A stretch of 64,000 bases of DNA from Zeaxanthinibacter enoshimensis (GTDB lineage: Bacteria > Bacteroidota > Bacteroidia > Flavobacteriales > Flavobacteriaceae), in assembly GCF_004362865.1 (NCBI RefSeq), contig NZ_SNYI01000002.1, forward strand, positions 434,001 to 498,000, given 5' to 3'. Position numbers and translations under genes: made by a program. How positions within the stretch are numbered: position 1 is the stretch's first letter; each line of letters opens with the position of its first letter. The notes under the pieces are model-generated. The model was not told where the DNA came from. It ran no database searches and saw only the letters and a program-made list of their open reading frames with translations. Of this stretch, positions 26,795 through 35,619 are shown piece after piece.

Positions 26795-26802
26795 TATATT
26801 TA
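26795..26802 (+). promoter_or_regulatory. Possible -7 box of the SLC45/glgE operon
   Basis: TATATTTA, one mismatch (final A) to TAnnTTTG, 87 bases before the ATG of the importer gene. Confidence 0.35.
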
Positions 26803-26889
26803 GTGCGCTGTTAGCGGGGAACAAGGCCATTTTCAGGCGGTTTATCCTCAGGCTCAGGCGCAAACATACTCGACTTTAATAACGATCAA

Positions 26890-28410
26890 ATGAAAAAACG
26901 CAAACTGGGGTTTTGGGAAATCTGGAATATGAGCTTTGGTTTCCTGGGTATCCAATTTGGCTTTGCTTTACAGAACGCAAACACTTCAAGGATCTTTGAA
27001 ACCCTTGGAGCCAAAGTAGATGACATTCCCATCCTCTGGATTGCAGCCCCGGTTACAGGGCTGGTGGTACAACCTATAATCGGGTATTTTTCGGATCGGA
27101 CCTGGACCAGGATGGGCAGGAGAAGGCCTTATTTCCTGGTTGGTGCTGTTCTGGCATCCATCGCTCTATGTATCATGCCAAATTCGCCCTCGCTTTGGGT
27201 TGCCGCGGGCATGCTCTGGATCATGGATGCTTCGATCAATGTTTCCATGGAGCCTTTCCGGGCCTTTGTTGGCGATAACCTGCCTTCTGACCAGCGTACC
27301 CTGGGCTTTGCGATGCAGAGCTTTTTTATCGGGATTGGAGCGGTGGTCGGCTCAATGATGCCTTACATTTTCACAAACTGGCTGGGAATCAGTAATACAG
27401 CCCCGGAAGGGGTGATTCCTACTTCTGTGAAATGGTCATTTTATGTTGGTGCTATTGTCTTTTTCTGTGCGGTACTCTGGACGGTCATCAAATCCCGGGA
27501 ATATACCCCGGAGGAAATGGAAGCTTTTGAAGAGAATAAAGCTGTGGTGTTGCCCGAGATCACTCCTGCTGAAAACGAGAACCGCATCCGTAAATTAAAA
27601 AAATACGGTATTATCTTAACCCTTACTGGCGGTCTGAGTACACTTATCCCGTATTTTCTCGATCTGCATAAAGAACTGTATGTCCTTACTATCGGGTTGC
27701 TGACGGTGGGAATCTTGTTCCTCGCATCTTCCTGGGTGCGCAGGAGAAAGGGTCGCACCGGTTTCGTGGTTATCATGACCGATCTCCTCTATATGCCAGA
27801 TACCATGAAGCAATTGGCATGGGTACAGTTCTTTTCATGGTTTGCTTTATTTTCCATGTGGATCTATACTACACAGGCTGTGACCGGGCATGTATATGGC
27901 ACTACCGATACCACCTCGCAGCTGTATAACAATGCTGCGGACTGGGTGACTGTTTTGTTTGCGATCTATAATGGTGTTGCAGCCCTGGTGGCCTTTCTCC
28001 TGCCGGTGATGGCACGTAAGACCAGCAGGAAAATGACCCACCTGCTGGCGCTATGCCTGGGAGGTGTTGGCCTGATATCCGTGTACTTTATCGCTTCCCC
28101 GGAAATGCTTATTTTGTCAATGGTGGGTGTGGGGATCGCCTGGGCAAGTATTCTTTCTGTACCTTATGCCATGCTCGCCGGTGCATTACCCCCTAAAAAG
28201 ATGGGGTATTACATGGGAGTATTCAATTTCTTTATCGTGATCCCACAAATGGTTGCGGCTACCATCCTGGGATTCCTGGTCAGTGGCTTTTTTAATGGGG
28301 AGCCTGTGTATGCCCTGATCGTGGGTGGGTTATCTATGATCCTGGCGGGGTTACTCACTTTGAAGGTGAATGACCGTGCTACCATAGACCTCAAGGAAGT
28401 AGGACAATAG
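26890..28410 (+). CDS. SLC45-type MFS sugar importer (maltose/disaccharide class)
   Basis: A 506-residue inner-membrane protein with about 12 transmembrane segments of the glycoside-pentoside-hexuronide/SLC45 type. The loop 2-3 signature is DRTWTRMGRRRPYFLVG, and there is a long central cytosolic loop (about 200-245). SLC45 relatives import sucrose, maltose or trehalose with protons. It heads an operon for a cytosolic GH13, GlgE, maltokinase, GlgB and GH31 alpha-glucosidase, so maltose or malto-oligosaccharide is the likely cargo (inference from context). The next gene starts 83 bases later. Confidence 0.88.
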   Translation: MKKRKLGFWEIWNMSFGFLGIQFGFALQNANTSRIFETLGAKVDDIPILWIAAPVTGLVVQPIIGYFSDRTWTRMGRRRPYFLVGAVLASIALCIMPNSPSLWVAAGMLWIMDASINVSMEPFRAFVGDNLPSDQRTLGFAMQSFFIGIGAVVGSMMPYIFTNWLGISNTAPEGVIPTSVKWSFYVGAIVFFCAVLWTVIKSREYTPEEMEAFEENKAVVLPEITPAENENRIRKLKKYGIILTLTGGLSTLIPYFLDLHKELYVLTIGLLTVGILFLASSWVRRRKGRTGFVVIMTDLLYMPDTMKQLAWVQFFSWFALFSMWIYTTQAVTGHVYGTTDTTSQLYNNAADWVTVLFAIYNGVAALVAFLLPVMARKTSRKMTHLLALCLGGVGLISVYFIASPEMLILSMVGVGIAWASILSVPYAMLAGALPPKKMGYYMGVFNFFIVIPQMVAATILGFLVSGFFNGEPVYALIVGGLSMILAGLLTLKVNDRATIDLKEVGQ

Positions 28411-28493
28411 ACCATTGCTGTTTCCGATCGATCGGCTACGCAGGGGAATTATAGAAGGAGTTGAAGCCCTGCATTTTAAGACCTGATCGTATT

Positions 28494-29879
28494 ATGAAGA
28501 CCTTTTCCAAACCACGGGTACCGGACTGGCATAAGAATGCCACCATCTACGAGGTGAACATCAGGCATTATACCCCGGAAGGTACCTTCAAGGCTTTTTC
28601 GGCCCATCTACCCCGGCTAAAGAAGATGGGGGTAGACATACTGTGGTTTATGCCCCTTCACCCTATAAGTGAGAAGAACCGGAAAGGAGAACTGGGCAGT
28701 CCGTATGCGCCAGCACATTACACCAGGATCAACCCGTATTTCGGTACTGATGCCGACTTCAGGGAATTGCTGGACCAGGTCCATGCCCGGGAAATGCACG
28801 CCATTATAGACTGGATCCCAAATCATACAGGCTGGGACCATCCCTGGATCGGGGAACACCCGGACTGGTACCTGAAAGACGATACCGGTAATATCACTGA
28901 CCCCATAAACCTGTATACAGGGGAATCATGGGGATGGACAGACGTGGCTGCCCTGGATTATAACAACCGGGAGATGCGCAAGGGGATGATTGCCGCTATG
29001 TGTTACTGGGTAGAGGAAGTAGGAGTAGACGGTTTCAGGGTAGATGTTGCCCATGGTGTACCTCTGGACTTCTGGGAAGAATGTACGGATGTATTATACG
29101 CTATTAAACCCCTCTTTATGCTGGCCGAAGCAGAGATCCCTGAACTGCTGAACAGCGGTTGCTTTGTGATGGATTACGGCTGGGATATGCATAAGATCCT
29201 AACGCGTATAGCCCGGTTTAAAGGCGCCGCCGGAAGCGAGGGTGCCCGGTTGGTACAGGGAAACCTCCAGCAGAACACAGGGGACGAAATTCCGGAAGAA
29301 GTGCATTCCTATGATATTGACAGGCTCCTGGAAATTAAAAGAAGCAGGTATCACCGGGGCTACCAGATGTATTTCACCTCTAACCACGATGAGAACGCAT
29401 GGTCGGGATCTGCGTATGAATGGTTTGGGGAAGCACACGAAGCTTTCGCGGTATTGACCGCTACCTTTAGTGGTATGCCCTTGCTGTATTCAGGGATGGA
29501 ATCGGCTATAGATAAACAATTCAAATTCTTTACGAAGGATGAGATCGACTGGGGCGATTTCCGGAATGCTGCATTTTATGAGCAACTTTTCCAATTAAAA
29601 CACCGCAACAGGGCCCTCTGGAATGGCAGTCATGGGGGTAGGCTGGTCAAGATCCATACTGGAAAGGACCAGGACATTTATGCCTTTACAAGGGAGAAGG
29701 AAGGAGACAGGGTAGTGGTTGTCATTAATTTTTCTTCTAAACATCACCAGGTTCACCTCGCCTTTAACTTTAAAGAAGGCCCGTTTTTCTCGCTGTTTTC
29801 CGGGAGAAAGGAATTTTTTGAGCAAGGATTAGACCTGCACCTGGATCCTTGGGATTACAAGGTCTACTCCAATAGATAA
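28494..29879 (+). CDS. Cytosolic GH13 alpha-amylase-family enzyme
   Basis: A 461-residue (beta/alpha)8 enzyme of glycoside hydrolase family 13. The catalytic residues are Asp184 (nucleophile, GFRVDVAHG), Glu212 (acid/base, MLAEAE) and Asp299 (transition-state stabiliser, TSNHDENAW); DWIPNHTGWDHPW is conserved region I. No signal peptide is present, so it works in the cytosol, unlike secreted amylases. In this operon it would trim imported malto-oligosaccharides to maltose for Mak. It is shorter than trehalose synthase and lacks that family's usual N-terminal signature, so TreS activity is unlikely but not excluded. The ATG at 28494 is preferred over an upstream TTG at 28461. Confidence 0.88.
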   Translation: MKTFSKPRVPDWHKNATIYEVNIRHYTPEGTFKAFSAHLPRLKKMGVDILWFMPLHPISEKNRKGELGSPYAPAHYTRINPYFGTDADFRELLDQVHAREMHAIIDWIPNHTGWDHPWIGEHPDWYLKDDTGNITDPINLYTGESWGWTDVAALDYNNREMRKGMIAAMCYWVEEVGVDGFRVDVAHGVPLDFWEECTDVLYAIKPLFMLAEAEIPELLNSGCFVMDYGWDMHKILTRIARFKGAAGSEGARLVQGNLQQNTGDEIPEEVHSYDIDRLLEIKRSRYHRGYQMYFTSNHDENAWSGSAYEWFGEAHEAFAVLTATFSGMPLLYSGMESAIDKQFKFFTKDEIDWGDFRNAAFYEQLFQLKHRNRALWNGSHGGRLVKIHTGKDQDIYAFTREKEGDRVVVVINFSSKHHQVHLAFNFKEGPFFSLFSGRKEFFEQGLDLHLDPWDYKVYSNR

Positions 29880-30033
29880 TGGATCATTTTTATTATATTC
29901 CATACCCGGGAATTTTTGTGACCGGGGCTGGGTACCTCAGATACCACTGTTATCAAGGCCAGCTGTGAAATACGATGTGCCATTGCAGAAGAAAAATAGT
30001 ACATTTAAAAACCTAACCGAACAAACCAGAATT

Positions 30034-31971
30034 ATGTTTAAACAGCAGCGTGTCGTTATAGAGGATGTAAAACCTCAGTTACAATGTGGTGCCTTTTTTA
30101 TAAAAAGAGTGGTGGGTGAAACTGTGACCGTCAGTGCGGATATCCTGCCGGATGGTCATGATGTGATGCAGGCCGAAGTCCTTTTCAGGCACGAAGGTGA
30201 GAAATCTCCCCGCGAGGTCCGAATGGAAAAAGAAGGGAATGACCGCTACTCGGCCAGCTTTAAAGTTGATAAACAGGGATTTTATGAATACCATATCAGG
30301 GCATGGGTAGACTATGCGCTGAACTGGCAGCACGGCATCGAAGCCAAACTGAAAGACTCCCAGCACGTTAAAAGCGAATTACTGGATGGGGTGCAATACC
30401 TGGAATACCTGCAAACAGTATTAAAAGGAAAGGCTAAACAGGCTGTTGCCGACTGGGCAGTAAAATTCCAGGATGACAGTGCGTATGAACAGGCTGTAGA
30501 GATCGCAGTTTCTGAAGACCTGCACCAGCTGTTCCATGATAACCCACAGCGCCTGCTCGCCAACGAATCAAAGGTTCTTAAGGTGTATGTAGACCGGGAG
30601 AAAGCCAATTTCAGTACCTGGTACGAATTCTTTCCACGTTCTGCTTCCAGGGAAAAGGGCAAGCACGGAAACTTTAAGGATTGTGAACGCCTGCTGCCAC
30701 GAGTGGCCAATATGGGGTTTGACGTTATTTATTTCCCCCCGATACATCCTATCGGGGAAGTGAACAGGAAAGGTAAGAACAACGCCACTAAGGCCCAGGA
30801 AGGGGATTCCGGTGTGCCATGGGGGATTGGCTCCCGCCACGGGGGGCATAAGTCTATTCACCCGGAACTGGGCACAGAGGAGGACTTTAAACAGCTCATC
30901 CGCGCAGCTGGGGACTACGGGATAGAGATTGCAATGGACCTTGCGTTCCAGGCCGCCCCTGATCATCCCTATGTGAGCGAGCACCCGGAATGGTTCCGGA
31001 AAAGACCGGACGGCACCATACAGTATGCAGAGAATCCACCCAAGAAATACCAGGATATCGTCAACTTCTATTTTGAGACCCCGGCTTATAAGGAACTGTG
31101 GCAGGAACTCCTCAGTGTAACGCTGAAATGGGTAAACTTTGGTATCCGTATTTTCCGGGTAGATAACCCACATACCAAACCCTATTTTTTCTGGCACTGG
31201 TTGATTGCTGAAGTAAAAAAGGATCACCCGGATGTCCTCTTCCTGGCCGAGGCTTTCTCCAGGCCAAGAGTAATGCAACAGCTGGCCAAGCAAGGCTTTT
31301 CACAATCCTACACCTATTTTACCTGGAGGGTGAATAAACATGAGATCACGGAATATATGACGGAGCTGACCCAATCCGAAATGCGTGAATATTACCGTCC
31401 TAATTTCTGGCCTAATACCCCGGACATCAACCCCTATCACTTGCAGGGGGCGAATGAAGCTATGCACCTGATCAGGTATGCGCTTGCCGCTACCTTATGC
31501 GGGAACCTCGGAATATATGGGCCGGTATTCGAATTCATGGAGACAGAGGCCATTCCCGGTAAGGAAGAATACCTGAATTGTGAAAAATACGAGATCAGGC
31601 ACTGGGATTGGGAACATGAAAATAAACTGACCTATCTCATCACGAGGATCAACGAGGCGCGAAAGCATTACAGGTCATTGCAGCAGACCAATAATATCAG
31701 GTTCTGTTTTGTTGAAAACGATCAGTTAATGGCTTTCCATAAATGGAGCGACGATGGTAAGGATGAGACCCTGGTGGTAATCAGCCTGGACCCGCATCAC
31801 GAACAACAGGGAATTATACAGCTGCCACTGGACAGCCTGGGTATTCATGCAGGTCACCGGGTTGAGGTGCGGGACGTAATTACCGAGAATACCTATACCT
31901 GGAACCAGGAATGGAATTTTGTGGCCTTGAATCCCAACCTTCCTTTCCATATCTTCCATTTAAATAAATAA
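30034..31971 (+). CDS. glgE: Alpha-1,4-glucan:maltose-1-phosphate maltosyltransferase
   Basis: Transfers maltosyl units from alpha-maltose-1-phosphate to the non-reducing end of alpha-1,4-glucan. The 645-residue GH13 protein has an N-terminal beta-sandwich (about 1-110), a helical insert (about 110-190), the barrel, and a C-terminal beta domain. The GlgE signature RVDNPHTKPYFFWHW carries nucleophile Asp377, and FLAEAF gives the acid/base Glu406, 29 residues apart as in characterised GlgE. PIHPIGEVNRKGKNN is also typical. The ATG at 30034 is chosen because it begins the family's conserved N-terminus; a GTG at 29965 would add 23 unconserved residues. Maltokinase follows after three bases. Confidence 0.96.
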   Translation: MFKQQRVVIEDVKPQLQCGAFFIKRVVGETVTVSADILPDGHDVMQAEVLFRHEGEKSPREVRMEKEGNDRYSASFKVDKQGFYEYHIRAWVDYALNWQHGIEAKLKDSQHVKSELLDGVQYLEYLQTVLKGKAKQAVADWAVKFQDDSAYEQAVEIAVSEDLHQLFHDNPQRLLANESKVLKVYVDREKANFSTWYEFFPRSASREKGKHGNFKDCERLLPRVANMGFDVIYFPPIHPIGEVNRKGKNNATKAQEGDSGVPWGIGSRHGGHKSIHPELGTEEDFKQLIRAAGDYGIEIAMDLAFQAAPDHPYVSEHPEWFRKRPDGTIQYAENPPKKYQDIVNFYFETPAYKELWQELLSVTLKWVNFGIRIFRVDNPHTKPYFFWHWLIAEVKKDHPDVLFLAEAFSRPRVMQQLAKQGFSQSYTYFTWRVNKHEITEYMTELTQSEMREYYRPNFWPNTPDINPYHLQGANEAMHLIRYALAATLCGNLGIYGPVFEFMETEAIPGKEEYLNCEKYEIRHWDWEHENKLTYLITRINEARKHYRSLQQTNNIRFCFVENDQLMAFHKWSDDGKDETLVVISLDPHHEQQGIIQLPLDSLGIHAGHRVEVRDVITENTYTWNQEWNFVALNPNLPFHIFHLNK

Positions 31972-31974
31972 CGT

Positions 31975-33612
31975 ATGTCTGAAAAGAACAAAAAACAGGT
32001 AGAACAAGCGCCTTCCGTCTTTGATTCGGCCTGGGAAAACTTACTGGAAAATGAAAATTTCATTGAATATTTCCTGTGTGATGTTCTTGAGGATTATGTG
32101 ACCAAACAACGCTGGTACGGAGGAAAATCCAGCAAACTGAAATATATAGAACTCGCGGAATATTTCAGGATACAGCAGCACGAAGAAGTATATTACGGGC
32201 TGTTGCTGGAGGTGAATTTTGAAGAGGCCTTCTACCAGCATTACTTTCTCCCTATAGCTTTTGTTTCCGATGAGAATTTTGCTGAGAAAGACCGGATTCT
32301 CCCGGTTTCTATCAATGGGCAGGATGGTTTTATTATCGATGCCCTGAACCTGGAAGCTTTTCGCAAGTTAGTTTTTGAGCGTATTGTTACGGCAGTGCCC
32401 AACGATAAGACCAGGGTGCGCTATCACAATAGTGTTCATCTTACTGATAAGGAATACCGTTCTTCCCGGTTTATGGGAATGGAGCAGAGCAATACATCGA
32501 TCATTATCAATGACAAGTACGTGATCAAATTCTTCCGCAGGATCTATTCGGATACCAACCCGGATTACGAGATGAGTTGTTTCCTCTCCGAGATCAAAGG
32601 GTATAAGAATACCCCTCCGTATTGCGGTAGTATCAATATCGTGGACATAGAGGGCATCATGGTGACCATTGCCCTGATGCAGGAATTGGTGGAAAACCAG
32701 GGTGATGCCTGGGAATACATGCTCAAAGAACTGAAAATGGTATTTGGCAACCTGGCAGCCAAACGGATCAATATCGATAAGCTCCCGGGAACCCAGATGT
32801 TCAAATCCCTGGAGATCAATGACGTCCCTCCGCAGATCATCGATTGGGTAGGGCTAAACCTGTTCCTGAAACTGCAGACCTTAGCCACACGGACGGCTGA
32901 AATGCATATTGCCCTGGGATCAGAGTTCAGTGACACCGCCTTTACACCCGCACATTTTAACGGGGATTACGAGGTATGGCTGAAAAACCGTCTCCTGTAC
33001 CAGTTCCAGAACAGGCTTAATATTGTGGAGAATAATATCAGCAGGCTGGAAGGACGTTCCCTGGACCTGGCCGAAAAATTCCTGGAACAGAAGAACGATA
33101 TCCGGCAGCGCTTTGTCCGCTTTGACTGGACAAAACTGAAAGGCGAACGAATTCGGATCCACGGGGATTACCACCTGGGGCAGGTACTGGTCCAGGGCGA
33201 TGATTTTTACCTGCTCGATTTCGAGGGCGAACCCGAGAGTACGATCCGGGACAGGAAAGTAAAACAACCCCCGCTGAAAGATGTGGCCGGAATATTCCGT
33301 TCCTTTCATTACGCGATCTACGCCACCATCTTTAATTCTGGGAAGGATTATCCGTTCTCCCAGGATGCATTATTTAAGGCCGGGGAGATCCTGTACCGGT
33401 ATTTTATAGGGGTATTTATGGGCCGTTATGTCAGCCTGATACAGGAACACAATTTGAATATTGGCTATACCCAGGAAAGGATCTTTATCCTGCGTTATTG
33501 TATGCTGGAAAAAGCAGTATACGAACTGGGTTACGAGATGAATTCCAGGCCTCAGTGGGCTGTGATCCCCCTGGAAGGGATCATGAGTATTATTAACGAG
33601 ACTAACAACTAA
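31975..33612 (+). CDS. mak: Maltokinase (free-standing, not fused to trehalose synthase)
   Basis: ATP-dependent phosphorylation of maltose to alpha-maltose-1-phosphate, the GlgE donor. The 545-residue protein has an N-terminal cap domain (with TKQRWYGGKSSKLKYIELAE) and an aminoglycoside-phosphotransferase-like kinase domain. Its catalytic loop is HGDYHLGQ (His396, Asp398) and the metal-binding motif DFEGEP (Asp415), as in Pep2/Mak. In many bacteria Mak is fused to TreS; here there is no TreS domain and none in the window. The three-base gaps on both sides indicate tight co-expression with glgE and glgB. Confidence 0.93.
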   Translation: MSEKNKKQVEQAPSVFDSAWENLLENENFIEYFLCDVLEDYVTKQRWYGGKSSKLKYIELAEYFRIQQHEEVYYGLLLEVNFEEAFYQHYFLPIAFVSDENFAEKDRILPVSINGQDGFIIDALNLEAFRKLVFERIVTAVPNDKTRVRYHNSVHLTDKEYRSSRFMGMEQSNTSIIINDKYVIKFFRRIYSDTNPDYEMSCFLSEIKGYKNTPPYCGSINIVDIEGIMVTIALMQELVENQGDAWEYMLKELKMVFGNLAAKRINIDKLPGTQMFKSLEINDVPPQIIDWVGLNLFLKLQTLATRTAEMHIALGSEFSDTAFTPAHFNGDYEVWLKNRLLYQFQNRLNIVENNISRLEGRSLDLAEKFLEQKNDIRQRFVRFDWTKLKGERIRIHGDYHLGQVLVQGDDFYLLDFEGEPESTIRDRKVKQPPLKDVAGIFRSFHYAIYATIFNSGKDYPFSQDALFKAGEILYRYFIGVFMGRYVSLIQEHNLNIGYTQERIFILRYCMLEKAVYELGYEMNSRPQWAVIPLEGIMSIINETNN

Positions 33613-33615
33613 CAT

Positions 33616-35514
33616 ATGGGAAAAGTTATTCCACACAGTTTATTTACAGATTACGATATAAACCTTTTCAAATCGGGGAAGCATTACCGCTTATACGACA
33701 AACTGGGTTCCCACCCTATGGAACTCAATGGAGAAAAAGGTACATACTTCGCCGTGTGGGCCCCTACCGCCAAGTCGGTCTCCGTGATCGGGGATTTCAA
33801 TTACTGGTTAGAAGGAGATCATAAACTTTATGTCCGCTGGGACGAAAGTGGGATCTGGGAAGGCTTTATTCCAGGGGTAGCCAAGGGCAACCTCTATAAA
33901 TACAAGATCCGCTCTCATAACCAGGATATCACCACGGAGAAAGCAGATCCGTTTGCACGTTATTCCGAGCAACCTCCAAAAACTGCTTCAGTGGTCTGGG
34001 AAGGGGATTATAAATGGAAAGACAAGGCCTGGATGGGGTACAGGAAGGAAAAGAACGGGTTAGACCGGCCTTATTCGGTTTATGAAGTGCACCTGGGGTC
34101 CTGGAAACGTACGGATGATAATAAATTTCTCAGCTATGAGGCCTTCGCCAAAGAACTGGTTAGCTATGTAAAGGAAATGGGTTTTACCCATGTGGAATTT
34201 ATGCCGGTGATGGAATTTCCCTACGATCCTTCATGGGGATACCAACTTACCGGGTATTTTGCCCCCACCTCCCGTTTCGGGAACCCGGAAGAGTTTAAGA
34301 AACTGGTAGATACCATGCACCAGAATGATATAGGGGTGATCCTGGACTGGGTTCCTTCGCATTTTCCGGAAGATGCTCATGGTCTTGGCATGTTCGATGG
34401 ATCGCACCTTTATGAACACCCGGATCGCAGGCGCGGATACCATCCGGACTGGAAAAGCCTGATATTCAATTACGGCAGGAACGAGGTTCGTGCCTTCCTG
34501 ATCTCTAATGCCTGTTTCTGGCTGGACCAGTTCCATGTGGATGGTCTCAGGGTAGACGCGGTAGCTTCTATGCTTTACCTGGATTATTCCAGGGAGGAAG
34601 GGGAGTGGGAACCTAACATCTATGGGAATAATGAAAACCTGGAAGCCATATCGTTCTTTAAAGAACTGAACGAATATATTTACGGTAATTACGATGGGGT
34701 CCAGACCATAGCCGAAGAATCCACCGCCTTTTCCGGAGTCACCAAGCCGGTATACCTGGGAGGCCTGGGCTTTGGAATGAAATGGATGATGGGCTGGATG
34801 CATGATACACTGGAGTTCTTTAAGAAAGAGCCCGTTTACCGTAAGCACCACCAGGATGATATAACCTTCAGCCTTACTTACGCTTTTACCGAAAATTTTA
34901 TGTTACCCTTTTCCCATGATGAAGTGGTATACGGGAAACAATCCCTCCTGTACCGTATGCCGGGAGACGAATGGCAGCGCTTTGCTAACCTAAGACTTCT
35001 TTTCGGGTATATGTTCACACATCCGGGGACAAACCTGGTGTTTATGGGGGGAGAGTTCGGGCAGTCGTCAGAGTGGAACTACCAGCACAGCCTGGACTGG
35101 CACCTGACCAATTACGATTTCCATTCGGGTATCCAGGAGCTGGTCAAGCAATTGAACCATATATACAAGAACTACCCGGCCCTGTACGAAAAACAGTTCA
35201 GTCCTGAAGGTTTCCAGTGGATAGACTATGGTGATGCAGAGAACTCCGTACTTACTTACGTCAGGAAAGGGCATGATAAAAAGAACGACCTGTACGTGGC
35301 TTGTAACTTTACGCCTGTCCCAAGGGAGAATTACAGGATAGGGATACCTTCGGCAAAAAAAGCCCTGGCAGAGATATTTAATTCTGACGATAAGAAATAC
35401 GGCGGAAGTGGGATGCATAACAAGGCCATTAAAGTCACTAAGAACAGCTGGCATGGTCATCCAAATTCTGTAGAAGTCACATTGCCACCACTTTCAGTAT
35501 TGATATTCCAGTAA
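33616..35514 (+). CDS. glgB: 1,4-alpha-glucan branching enzyme
   Basis: Cuts an alpha-1,4 chain and rejoins it as an alpha-1,6 branch. The 632-residue protein has a CBM48-like N-terminal domain (FAVWAPTAKSVSVIGDFNYW, about 45-65), the GH13 barrel with Asp314 (GLRVDAVAS), Glu367 (TIAEEST) and Asp in FSHDEVVYGKQS, and a C-terminal beta domain. It lacks the longer extra N-terminal domain of E. coli GlgB. It is placed three bases after the maltokinase gene; together with GlgE it makes branched glucan without ADP-glucose. Confidence 0.96.
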   Translation: MGKVIPHSLFTDYDINLFKSGKHYRLYDKLGSHPMELNGEKGTYFAVWAPTAKSVSVIGDFNYWLEGDHKLYVRWDESGIWEGFIPGVAKGNLYKYKIRSHNQDITTEKADPFARYSEQPPKTASVVWEGDYKWKDKAWMGYRKEKNGLDRPYSVYEVHLGSWKRTDDNKFLSYEAFAKELVSYVKEMGFTHVEFMPVMEFPYDPSWGYQLTGYFAPTSRFGNPEEFKKLVDTMHQNDIGVILDWVPSHFPEDAHGLGMFDGSHLYEHPDRRRGYHPDWKSLIFNYGRNEVRAFLISNACFWLDQFHVDGLRVDAVASMLYLDYSREEGEWEPNIYGNNENLEAISFFKELNEYIYGNYDGVQTIAEESTAFSGVTKPVYLGGLGFGMKWMMGWMHDTLEFFKKEPVYRKHHQDDITFSLTYAFTENFMLPFSHDEVVYGKQSLLYRMPGDEWQRFANLRLLFGYMFTHPGTNLVFMGGEFGQSSEWNYQHSLDWHLTNYDFHSGIQELVKQLNHIYKNYPALYEKQFSPEGFQWIDYGDAENSVLTYVRKGHDKKNDLYVACNFTPVPRENYRIGIPSAKKALAEIFNSDDKKYGGSGMHNKAIKVTKNSWHGHPNSVEVTLPPLSVLIFQ

Positions 35515-35619
35515 GAGAAAACGCTCTACGCTAACGTTGTAGTTCAAAAAACATAACAACTTCCTTATAATTTTTAAGGATTTAAGCTTTCTTTTGCGAT
35601 ACCAATAAAACAATCAATC

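Noticed and set aside
26769-26879. 36-codon basic reading frame just before the sugar importer (candidate leader peptide)
   Set aside because: The likely -7 box (26795-26802) lies inside it, so it would not be on the operon mRNA; length and composition are within chance.
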